Source of the DNA: Alphaproteobacteria bacterium UBA6062
GTDB taxonomy: Bacteria > Pseudomonadota > Alphaproteobacteria > Sneathiellales > Sneathiellaceae
DNA: 8,177 nucleotides
Reading direction: 5' to 3'
Assembly: GCA_002428885.1 (NCBI GenBank)
Contig: DIYE01000360.1
Span: 1 to 8,177 of the forward strand
Shown here: positions 1 through 6,747 of the stretch, one piece after another
Position numbering within the stretch: the stretch's first letter is position 1
Layout: each line of letters starts with the position of its first letter
Made by a program: the position numbers and the translations under genes
Notes under the pieces: generated by a model
Told to the model about the DNA's origin: nothing
Database searches by the model: none
Seen by the model: only the letters and a program-made list of their open reading frames with translations

Positions 1-892
1 CAACCGGCTGACCCAGCCGATCCTGCGCCTGTCGCAGATGTGGCAGGATTTCCAGCAAGTCCGGGTCTCTGTTGAACGGCTGGGTGATATCATTAATACA
101 CCGGCAGAACCGGCATACCGCCCGGGCCGGGTCAGGCTTCCGGATATTTCCGGCGAGGTGGAGTTTGATCATGTTGGCTTCCGGTACCGTCCGGACGGTC
201 CGGAAATCCTGGCGGATCTCTCCCTTAAGGTAGAGCCTGGGCAGGTTATTGGCATTGTCGGCAAGTCCGGATCCGGTAAAAGTACCCTCGCCAAGCTGTT
301 GCAACGTTTATTCGTGCCTGAGAAAGGCCGCGTGCTGGTTGACGGAACGGATGTGTCGATGGTGGATCCAAGCTGGCTGCGCCGTCAAATCGGTGTGGTT
401 CCACAGGAGAGTATTCTGTTCAGCCGTTCTGTCCGGGATAATATCGCCCTTTCCGATCCGACCATTCCGATGGAGCGGGTCATCGCCGCAGCCAAATTGT
501 CGGGCGCCCATGATTTCATTCTTGAACTGCCGGAAGGCTATGATACGGAAATTGAGGAACGAGGCAGTAACCTGTCCGGTGGCCAACGGCAAAGGATCGC
601 CATTGCAAGGGCGCTGGTGACCTCTCCAAGAGTTCTGATTTTTGACGAGGCGACCAGTGCGCTCGACGCTGAGTCGGAAGAGCTGATCCAGGATAACATG
701 TCCCATATCGTCAAGGGGCGGACCGCTTTTATCATCGCTCACCGCATGTCTGCTCTTCGAATGGCAGACCGGATCATCTCCATGGAAAATGGTCGTATCA
801 TTGAGGACGGCCCGCCTGAGGAGCTTTTGAAGCAAAATGGTCTGTTCCGTCAGCTCTTTGACAAGCAGCTCGGGGGCATGGGAAATGTTTGA
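1..892 (+). CDS. hlyB: HlyB-type T1SS ABC exporter, C-terminal part (5' truncated by window)
   Basis: Inner-membrane ABC ATPase/permease that powers one-step export of an RTX-type protein through the HlyD-TolC conduit. The frame is open from base 2 with no start, so the gene begins left of the window; what remains is the end of the membrane domain plus the whole nucleotide-binding domain. Visible motifs: the junction segment SQMWQDFQQV, very close to E. coli HlyB; Walker A GKSGSGKST (bases 260-286); signature LSGGQRQR (from base 572); Walker B LIFDEATSALD (from base 635); H-loop histidine (bases 740-742). IIAHR and GAHDF are also HlyB-like. All ATPase residues are intact. The TGA at 890-892 overlaps the start of the hlyD homologue by 8 bases, implying translational coupling. 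The N-terminal C39-like domain cannot be judged because it lies outside the window. The HlyB subtype is preferred over a general ABC exporter because HlyD follows directly. Confidence 0.95.
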   Translation, partial: NRLTQPILRLSQMWQDFQQVRVSVERLGDIINTPAEPAYRPGRVRLPDISGEVEFDHVGFRYRPDGPEILADLSLKVEPGQVIGIVGKSGSGKSTLAKLLQRLFVPEKGRVLVDGTDVSMVDPSWLRRQIGVVPQESILFSRSVRDNIALSDPTIPMERVIAAAKLSGAHDFILELPEGYDTEIEERGSNLSGGQRQRIAIARALVTSPRVLIFDEATSALDAESEELIQDNMSHIVKGRTAFIIAHRMSALRMADRIISMENGRIIEDGPPEELLKQNGLFRQLFDKQLGGMGNV

Positions 893-2282
893 AGGGATCA
901 AACGCTCTGCCTCCATCTGGAAAGAAGCCAAAAAGGCCGAGAAAGAGCGTCCTGTCATCAAGCGCAAACGTAGTGACTATGAGTTCCTGCCGGCGGTGAT
1001 TGAAGTGATGGAGACACCTGCCTCGCCGGTCGGGCGCGGGGTTATGTTGAGCATTGGCGTTTTTCTGATTATCGCCGTTGTCTGGGCCTGGTTTGGCAAA
1101 ATTGATGTGGTTTCTTCGGCCAATGGCAAGATTGTTCCCAGCGACTATGTAAAATATATCCAGGCTTCTGAGATCGGCGTGGTCCGGGCTATCCATGTGA
1201 AGAACGGACAATCCGTCAAGGCCGGGGAAGTGCTGATTGAACTGGACCCGACCGACAGTGCAGCGGATCTGGACAGGCTCACCCAGGAGAAGATGACGGC
1301 GGAACTGGAGCTGGCCAGGTTGAAGGCGCTGGCCGTATCTATACCAAAAGCACTGGACAGCTTTGAACCCCCTGAAGGAGCCGATCCCGGAAGAATAGCG
1401 CTTCAGAAACAGCGCATCCTCAGTGAAATTGCCGAATACAAAGCCCGCGACATTTACTTCAAGGAAGAACTGGCCCGGCGGCAGGCCCAGATGAGCGTTG
1501 CTAACGCCCGCATCGGAAAGTTGAAGGCAACGCTTCCCTATATCCGCCAGCAGGTGGATGCAATTGCTCTGCTGGAAGGGAAGGGGCATGCGAGTAAGCT
1601 TCGGCTGCTGGAATTGCAGCGGGCCCAGGTGGAGTCCGAGCAGGATCTGATCACCGAAAAGGCGGCCATCCATGAAGTAAAGGCCTCTATTGCCGCTCTG
1701 AAGCAGGAAGCGATCCGCGAAAAGACCGAAAAACAAACAACCCGTCTGACCGAACTCAATGAAGCGGAACGGCAACTTCAGGCCGTTATCCAGGAAATCC
1801 TGAAAGCAGAGCGTCGCAATACGCTCCGGCAGCTCAAGGCTCCGGTAGACGGCAAGGTCCAGCAGATGGTGGTTCATACAATCGGCGGCGTGGTCGAAGC
1901 TGCCGCGCCGCTGATGGTTATCGTCCCGGAAGGCTCCGCTTTTGTGGTGGAAGCAAAAGTCCTGAACAAGGATATCGGTTTTGTGGAGGAGGGGCAGGAT
2001 GCAGAAATTAAGCTGGAAGCCTTCCCTTACACAAAATACGGCGTGATCCACGGCAAAGTCCTTCACTTGTCGCCGGACGCCATCGAAGACGAAAATCTCG
2101 GCCTTGTTTACGACGCCCGCATCGAAATGGCCGCAAACCAGATCCAGGTCGACAACAAAATGGTCAATGTCAGCGCCGGCATGGCGGCAACGGTCGAAGT
2201 CAAAACCGGCAAGCGGCGTGTGCTGGAATATGTCCTGACACCGCTTTTGAGATACAAGCAGGAGGCTTTGCGGGAGCGATGA
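885..2282 (+). CDS. hlyD: HlyD-type T1SS membrane fusion (periplasmic adaptor) protein
   Basis: Periplasmic adaptor that bridges the HlyB ABC exporter and the outer-membrane channel, 465 aa, close to the usual family length of about 480. Order of parts: basic cytoplasmic N-terminus with the HlyD-like stretch FLPAVIEVMETP (residues 34-45); a single transmembrane helix at about 53-71; a first lipoyl/barrel half with HVKNGQSVKAGEVLIELDPT; a long charged alpha-helical coiled-coil hairpin (about 125-310); a second lipoyl half beginning LKAPVDGKVQQMVVHT; and a C-terminus ending LRER, as in E. coli HlyD. The start at 885 is chosen because residue 1 onward matches the family and it overlaps the upstream stop by 8 bases; an upstream in-frame ATG at 837 would only add residues read from the hlyB coding region in another frame. 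The last bases overlap the next start as ATGA. Confidence 0.95.
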   Translation: MFEGIKRSASIWKEAKKAEKERPVIKRKRSDYEFLPAVIEVMETPASPVGRGVMLSIGVFLIIAVVWAWFGKIDVVSSANGKIVPSDYVKYIQASEIGVVRAIHVKNGQSVKAGEVLIELDPTDSAADLDRLTQEKMTAELELARLKALAVSIPKALDSFEPPEGADPGRIALQKQRILSEIAEYKARDIYFKEELARRQAQMSVANARIGKLKATLPYIRQQVDAIALLEGKGHASKLRLLELQRAQVESEQDLITEKAAIHEVKASIAALKQEAIREKTEKQTTRLTELNEAERQLQAVIQEILKAERRNTLRQLKAPVDGKVQQMVVHTIGGVVEAAAPLMVIVPEGSAFVVEAKVLNKDIGFVEEGQDAEIKLEAFPYTKYGVIHGKVLHLSPDAIEDENLGLVYDARIEMAANQIQVDNKMVNVSAGMAATVEVKTGKRRVLEYVLTPLLRYKQEALRER

Positions 2283-2998
2283 AAGAACTGACATCCGACT
2301 GTGTCGATGTTTCTTCAGTACTAGAAAATGACATTAGGCTGCTGTTTAGCCTATATCAGGAATATTATGGTGGAACGTCATACTCTCTGTTTAAATCAGA
2401 CTTTCTGAAGAAAGATCGCGTTTTTCTGATGTTTGATGAGAGTGAAACCGTGAAAGGGTTTTCTACTCTTGAAATTTCGGACACAACGGTGGCTGGTAAG
2501 GAAATTTGTGTTCTTTTTTCCGGAGACACAATTATTGATAGGGAATATTGGGGGACGCAGGCTCTTACCAGAAAGTTCCTTGAGATATCAGCAGAGATTT
2601 ATCGTGAAAAGCAGGATATCCCGATATATTGGCTTCTTATTGTGAAGGGGCATCGGACATATCGGTATCTTAAAACGTTCTATTATGATTATTATCCAGC
2701 TTTTAACGGTGACGCTGATACTGAGAAGGAGTTCAGGGAACTCGCTAATGAACTGGCAAGCCGCCGATTTGGAGACTGCTACGATACACGTTCAGGAATA
2801 GTTCAGTTCCCGGAGTCTCATGGTCATCTGCAGGATGCCTGGGCAGACATTCCTGAAAAGGATCTGCGTTTGCCGGATGTTCGTTTTTTTCTGGAGAAGA
2901 ATCCGGGTTATCGAAATGGAGATGAACTTGTTTGTCTCTGCCGTATTGCCCCGGAAAACTATAAGCCGTTTGCAAGACGAATTTTTGAGGCAGCCTGA
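2279..2998 (+). CDS. GNAT-fold-like protein of unknown substrate, third gene of the T1SS operon
   Basis: A 239-residue soluble protein with no signal peptide or membrane helix. It starts in an ATGA overlap with hlyD, so it is almost certainly co-translated. The predicted pattern is N-acetyltransferase-like: a helix with LYQEYYGGTS (25-34), paired strands VFLMF and GFSTLEI (48-66), a strand VLFSGDTII (78-86), then DREYWGTQAL (87-96) at the place of the CoA-binding turn, strand YWLLIVKG (117-124) and an aromatic-rich YLKTFYYDYYP (130-140). The C-terminal quarter has SHGHL (180-184) and a cysteine pair near the end (219, 221). I do not recognise a characterised member. HlyC itself has a GNAT-like fold, so a second acyl- or acetyltransferase acting on the exported substrate is plausible but inferred. 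The gene looks more AT-rich than hlyD (one sampled line about 37% GC). Its last 40 bases overlap the antisense P450 gene. SD is poorly placed (GGGAG at 2272-2276). Confidence 0.7.
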   Translation: MKELTSDCVDVSSVLENDIRLLFSLYQEYYGGTSYSLFKSDFLKKDRVFLMFDESETVKGFSTLEISDTTVAGKEICVLFSGDTIIDREYWGTQALTRKFLEISAEIYREKQDIPIYWLLIVKGHRTYRYLKTFYYDYYPAFNGDADTEKEFRELANELASRRFGDCYDTRSGIVQFPESHGHLQDAWADIPEKDLRLPDVRFFLEKNPGYRNGDELVCLCRIAPENYKPFARRIFEAA

Positions 2999-4326
2999 TT
3001 TTCCCTCAAAATACCTTTAACCGGTAACGATGATTCTGGTCGCATGACAAAGGTGCTGACGAAATTAGGCCATTGATCTGTTACCGGTGTAATTGTCATC
3101 TTTTGCAAGACGGTTGCGAGAGCTAGTTGAATTTCCATCAGAGCCATGCCTTTGCCTATACAGGTTCGAGGGCCTGATCCAAAAGGCAGGTATGCATGTT
3201 TGTGTCGTCCGCGAATATTTTCAGGCAAAAAGCGATCTGGATTGAAATGCTCAGGATCATTCCAGAAATCAGGATGTCGATGGGTTTGCCAGACATTCAT
3301 TTCCACAAGACAGCCTTTCGGAATAACAATGCCGTCGATTTCATCATCTCTGATAGTTTGCCGCGACATGATGGGGCCTGGTGGGTAAAGTCTCATGACT
3401 TCATCAATAAACCGTCGAAGAGATCCGAGATTCTTCAGGTCATCAAAAGTGACGGAATGAGCATCAGGCAGTTGATCAATTTCAGACAGTATTTTTTCCC
3501 TCTGGTCGTCCATTTGCCCTAAAAGATACAAAGACCAGCTCAGGACAATAGAAGTTACTTCAAAGCCTGCCAGGAAAAAGGTTTTCACCTCATCAAGGAT
3601 GTCTTTATCTGTGAAGTCGTCGCTATCATCAGCGGTTTGCGCCTGGAGAAGTAAGCCAAGGACATCCGGGACGACGTCTTCGGACTGCCGCCTGCGCTCC
3701 AGCGCCTTTTTCGCAAAGGTGTTTACCATAGCGATTGCGTCCCGCCTTTTGCTGGCCGGCTTTTGCGGAAAAAGATGTGCGATGCCGGCCAGGTCTCTAA
3801 GACGTATCTCACTACTAACGCTATTGAGATCAACCGCAAACTGCTGAATTTCCTCTCGTGTCATGGCGCCGGAGATAACGGTGTGCGCAACAAGTTCAAG
3901 GGCAAAAGTCGCAAAATCTGATGCCAGATGAATTGTTTCTCCATTTTTTGCTTTCTTGGACCAGTCGTCCCGCAATCTTTGACTGAGCCGGGAGGCCTCA
4001 CTTGCATATTTTTCAATCATTCTGATATGGAAAGCGGGTGATATGACTTTACGATGCTTTTGCCAGTGATATCCGGATGAAGATAGTAAGCCTTCTCCAA
4101 AATAAGGACCCCACATATTCCTGAGAAAAGGAGCTTTCTGGTATTTGTCATTGGCTGTTATCAAGACATGTTTCAGATGATCGGGGTGCGTTAAAGAAAC
4201 GAGCCGCTGTGCACCCCGCCTTCTAAGAACAACTTTGTCTTGTCGCCCCATTTCTTTCAACAACAATAGAGGTTCGTTGTTTGAAAGATGATACGTTCTT
4301 AAAAGGCCAGGGAAAATGTTGTTCAT
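2959..4326 (-). CDS. Cytochrome P450 (distal copy of tandem pair)
   Basis: Haem-thiolate monooxygenase, 455 aa, soluble, of the fatty-acid/CYP4-like bacterial type by overall motif style. Visible: substrate/B-C region KAPFLRNMWGPYFGEGLL (64-81), WxxHRK (88-93), I-helix AGFEVTS (253-259), K-helix ExxR at E309-R312, DRF in the meander (364-366), and haem loop FGSGPRTCIG with Cys389 as axial ligand. The conserved I-helix Thr after the acidic residue is Val257. The start at 4326 is chosen because from there the first 100 residues align without gaps to the neighbouring P450 (62 identical by hand); the frame stays open to 4485, but that stretch reads through the end of the other P450. The gap to the upstream P450 is 35 bases with no clear SD, so reinitiation is likely. 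The C-terminus runs about 14 residues past the paralogue's end, antisense to the GNAT-like gene. Electron-transfer partners are not in the window. Confidence 0.93.
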   Translation of the reverse strand: MNNIFPGLLRTYHLSNNEPLLLLKEMGRQDKVVLRRRGAQRLVSLTHPDHLKHVLITANDKYQKAPFLRNMWGPYFGEGLLSSSGYHWQKHRKVISPAFHIRMIEKYASEASRLSQRLRDDWSKKAKNGETIHLASDFATFALELVAHTVISGAMTREEIQQFAVDLNSVSSEIRLRDLAGIAHLFPQKPASKRRDAIAMVNTFAKKALERRRQSEDVVPDVLGLLLQAQTADDSDDFTDKDILDEVKTFFLAGFEVTSIVLSWSLYLLGQMDDQREKILSEIDQLPDAHSVTFDDLKNLGSLRRFIDEVMRLYPPGPIMSRQTIRDDEIDGIVIPKGCLVEMNVWQTHRHPDFWNDPEHFNPDRFLPENIRGRHKHAYLPFGSGPRTCIGKGMALMEIQLALATVLQKMTITPVTDQWPNFVSTFVMRPESSLPVKGILRENQAASKIRLANGL

Positions 4327-4361
4327 TGTCGAAACTTTTTTAGGAATAAATTGAGTGATGC

Positions 4362-5693
4362 TTAATTCAGGGAAATTTTCACTTCTAGAGGGCCTTTGGG
4401 CTGCATCGACGATGCACCGATAATTCGAGGAAGTTGATCTTTTAGAGGCGTAAAATTTAACTCTCTTAATATCGTTGCAAGGCATAGTTGAAACTGAGCC
4501 ATGCTAAGGGTTTTACCAATACAAACGCGAGGGCCAGCACCAAAAGGGAGATAGGCGTGTTTGTGGCGGCCTGTGCTATTCTCGGCAAGAAATCTCTCTG
4601 GCGAAAACTCATCGGGAGATTCCCAAAAGTCAGGATGTCGATGGGTTTTCCAGATATTCATCTCAATAAGACTACCTTTGGGAATAAGAACGCCATCAAT
4701 CCTGTCCTCCTCAGTGGCTTGCCTCGACATAAGAGCACTGGTGGGGTAAAGGCGCATGACTTCCTGAATGAAGCAACCCAGATATTCCAGTCTAGGTAAG
4801 TCGGAATAGGTAAAGGTGTAGTTCGCTGGAAAGGCGGATAACTCCTTGAGGATGATCCGATAATGCATCGGCATAGAACTTATCAGATACAATGACCAAC
4901 TCAAAATGATTGACAGGACTTCGAAGCCTGCAAGAAAGAAAGTTTTTATTTCATCAATAATATCCTGATCCGAAATTGGCTGCGTTGTTTCGGATGCTTG
5001 CGCAGTGATCAATAGATCAAGGATATCAGGATATTCTATATTCGATTTTTGTTTGCGACGACGTTCAAGCGTTCTACGGGCCTGGATATCAACAGCTTCA
5101 ATGATTTTCCTTCGTTTCGCTGCGGGTCTCTGTGGAAGGAGATGGGCAATACCGGCGATGTCTCGGAAACGAATTTTGGCTTCAACATGATTGAGTGCTT
5201 TTATGAAAGCCTCTGTTTCTTCCTCATTCATTGCACCGAGAAGAGTTGTACCTGACACGAGTTTCAAAGAGAAATTCGCAAAGTCAGAAGCAAGATCCGT
5301 TGTCGCTGATTGCGCCGCTTTTTGTTTCCATGATTCAACCAGTCGCTTGGTGTCCTCTACAGTTTTCGAAGCATATATTTCCACTATCCGGGAATGAAAG
5401 GCCGGAGAGATAAGCTTCCTGTGCTGGCGCCAGATTTTACCTGAAGATGTCAGTAAACCATTTCCGAAATAAGGTCCCCATAACAGACGCAAAAAAGGAG
5501 CTTTGTCATATTTCTGATGTTGTTTTACCAGTATATGGTGCAGGTGGTCCGGATGAGTGATGATGACCAGTTTTTGAAAGCCGCGCTGCCTTACGATTAT
5601 TTTATCTTGAAGACCTATTTCGTTAAAAAGTTGAATTGGATCATTGTTTGCCAGCCTGTATGTTCTTAAAAGACTTGGAAAAGGCAATTGCAT
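4362..5693 (-). CDS. Cytochrome P450 (proximal copy of tandem pair)
   Basis: Haem-thiolate monooxygenase, 443 aa, cytosolic, paralogous to the downstream P450. Motifs: KAPFLRLLWGPYFGNGLL (64-81), WRQHRK (88-93), I-helix AGFEVLS (255-261), ExxR at E311-R314, ERF meander (366-368), haem loop FGAGPRVCIG with Cys391. The I-helix threonine that normally follows the acidic residue is Val259, and here the next residue is Leu, so no hydroxyl side chain sits at those two positions. The minus-strand start has GAGA about 6-8 bases upstream. It is first in a two-gene minus-strand operon transcribed away from the kinase gene. Family-level function is oxidation of a lipophilic substrate; the actual substrate is unknown. 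It is AT-richer than hlyD (sampled lines about 38-47% GC). Confidence 0.94.
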   Translation of the reverse strand: MQLPFPSLLRTYRLANNDPIQLFNEIGLQDKIIVRQRGFQKLVIITHPDHLHHILVKQHQKYDKAPFLRLLWGPYFGNGLLTSSGKIWRQHRKLISPAFHSRIVEIYASKTVEDTKRLVESWKQKAAQSATTDLASDFANFSLKLVSGTTLLGAMNEEETEAFIKALNHVEAKIRFRDIAGIAHLLPQRPAAKRRKIIEAVDIQARRTLERRRKQKSNIEYPDILDLLITAQASETTQPISDQDIIDEIKTFFLAGFEVLSIILSWSLYLISSMPMHYRIILKELSAFPANYTFTYSDLPRLEYLGCFIQEVMRLYPTSALMSRQATEEDRIDGVLIPKGSLIEMNIWKTHRHPDFWESPDEFSPERFLAENSTGRHKHAYLPFGAGPRVCIGKTLSMAQFQLCLATILRELNFTPLKDQLPRIIGASSMQPKGPLEVKISLN

Positions 5694-5731
5694 GAAAGAA
5701 TCTCAGAATAGGTAAAGACAACTAGTAAATG

Positions 5732-5763
5732 TTTATAATCCAGCCAGTTGAGTGGATTTTCAA
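5732..5763 (-). promoter_or_regulatory. Possible weak promoter for the P450 operon
   Basis: On the minus strand TTGAAA (5763-5758) resembles a -35 box, followed by an ATTATAAA tract (5739-5732) that contains -10-like hexamers. The spacing to any one hexamer is 18-20 bases, longer than ideal, so the boxes are only suggestive. Confidence 0.3.
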
Positions 5764-5771
5764 GTATTAAA

Positions 5772-5801
5772 TTGACAGTTTTTTTTGTTGGTACCTATAG
5801 T
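5772..5801 (+). promoter_or_regulatory. Sigma-70-type promoter for kinase/QueC-like operon
   Basis: TTGACA at 5772-5777 matches the -35 consensus exactly; TATAGT at 5796-5801 matches the -10 consensus in five of six positions; the spacer is 18 bases with a T-run in it. Predicted transcription start is near 5808, leaving a leader of about 54 bases before the GTG start. Confidence 0.7.
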
Positions 5802-5849
5802 CTTGGTTGCTCTAATGGATGGAATTTGAATAAACTGCTGCAAGTGTGA

Positions 5850-5859
5850 AGGGGAGGGA
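5850..5859 (+). promoter_or_regulatory. Strong purine-rich ribosome binding site deciding a GTG start
   Basis: AGGGGAGGGA lies directly before the GTG at 5862. Its position supports this non-ATG start over the internal ATG 16 codons later, which would cut off the helix preceding the glycine-rich loop of the kinase. Confidence 0.7.
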
Positions 5860-5861
5860 CT

Positions 5862-6737
5862 GTGCTAAACAACAGTGTTTTAGCAGAAATTTCAGCGAGT
5901 GGTTTTTCTATGCCTCCCGCAAAAATACACCGCTTGCCCGGCGCTCACAGCAGTCTTGTGTACAAGCTATTCTGGAATGACGGGCAAACAGCAATTCTTA
6001 AGACTTCGCAGCATTATGATGTCTCTTTGGAAGCAAAGATGCTTTGCTTTTTAAGGGGTAAAGCGGATATACCGGTACCGGAAGTTCTCTTCGAAGGTGA
6101 GGAATGTTTGATTTTGGAGGAACTGAAGGGAGCGGCCGGCATAAATGAGGCAGCCCAGAGACATGCCGCAGATCTCCTTGCTGTAATGCATGATATTTCT
6201 AACGAAAGTTATGGCTTTTCATGGGAGACTCAATTCGGATTGTTTCCACTTACTAACATTCAAACAAAAAACTGGATTGAGTTCTTCAGGGAACAGAGGT
6301 TGAAGCCTGCGCTGAAATGGGCACAGGCTGTCTGTTCCATACCAGACACTATTGCAAGAAATGTTGTGCAGGTGATTGACCGTTTGGAAGACCTCCTCCC
6401 GGAACCCCAGGCACCGTCCCTCATCCACGGAGATTTGTGGAAAGGCAATGTTTTGTCTGATGGCGATCGCATAACGGGGATTATTGATCCGGCACTTTCC
6501 TATGGAAATCGTGAAAGCGAATTGGCTCACGGCATGCTCTATGATGCTGTTTTTAGGAAGCCTTTTTTTGACCGGTATCGGGAGCATTACCCTCTCGATC
6601 GGGAGTTTTTTACAACCAGGTGCCATTTACTCAACTTGTTTCCGTTGATCGTATATACGCGGGTGTTCAAGGGAGGGGCAAGCCTTCGACGAGTAGATGA
6701 GATTACACGATATTTTGCCGGAACAGGCAGGGCGTAA
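5862..6737 (+). CDS. Fructosamine/ketosamine-3-kinase family protein (YniA-like)
   Basis: Kinase of the aminoglycoside-phosphotransferase-like fold, 291 aa, matching the usual family length of about 290. Members phosphorylate sugar-amine adducts on proteins or small molecules, which starts deglycation. Visible parts: LPGAHSSLVYKL as nucleotide loop (25-36); Lys47 in AILKT as the likely ATP lysine; IPVPEVL and LILEEL around the hinge; a family-typical NWIEFFREQRL segment before the catalytic core; catalytic loop HGDLWKGN (189-196, Asp191); metal-binding IIDPALSYGNRESELA with Asp209; and a C-terminal helix NLFPLIVYTRVFKGG. HGDLWxGN and DPA..YG.RE.ELA point to fructosamine kinase rather than antibiotic phosphotransferase. 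Start is GTG at 5862, supported by the strong SD and by family alignment upstream of LPG. It is followed after 10 bases by the QueC-like gene, so the two form an operon driven by the 5772-5801 promoter. Confidence 0.88.
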   Translation: MLNNSVLAEISASGFSMPPAKIHRLPGAHSSLVYKLFWNDGQTAILKTSQHYDVSLEAKMLCFLRGKADIPVPEVLFEGEECLILEELKGAAGINEAAQRHAADLLAVMHDISNESYGFSWETQFGLFPLTNIQTKNWIEFFREQRLKPALKWAQAVCSIPDTIARNVVQVIDRLEDLLPEPQAPSLIHGDLWKGNVLSDGDRITGIIDPALSYGNRESELAHGMLYDAVFRKPFFDRYREHYPLDREFFTTRCHLLNLFPLIVYTRVFKGGASLRRVDEITRYFAGTGRA

Positions 6738-6747
6738 GTAGAGAGAT

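Larger units (their letters stand above)
5694..5861. promoter_or_regulatory. Divergent intergenic promoter region between P450 pair and kinase gene
   Basis: AT-rich 168-base gap separating two divergently transcribed operons, so it must carry the starts of both. Rightward signals are strong and listed separately. No extended dyad or recognisable operator is apparent, and no RNA gene is seen. Confidence 0.7.

Noticed and set aside
308..967. 219-codon antisense frame under hlyB/hlyD
   Set aside because: It lies opposite clearly conserved ABC ATPase motifs and is a codon-bias shadow.
798..2294. 498-codon open frame antisense to the hlyD homologue
   Set aside because: The opposite strand encodes a full HlyD with all expected parts; the antisense product is Cys/His/Phe-rich without family resemblance and has no sensible start context.
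3020..3088. 9-base inverted repeat ACCGGTAAC / GTTACCGGT considered as a terminator for the convergent operons
   Set aside because: The arms are 51 bases apart, lie inside the P450 coding region, and no T-run follows on either strand.
4327..4485. 53-codon N-terminal extension of the distal P450
   Set aside because: It reads the end of the proximal P450 in another frame, and the two P450s align without gaps only from the Met at 4326.
5862..6737. Aminoglycoside or antibiotic resistance kinase
   Set aside because: HGDLWKGN, the DPA..YG.RE.ELA block and the NW..FF.EQR segment are those of the fructosamine kinase family rather than of antibiotic phosphotransferases.
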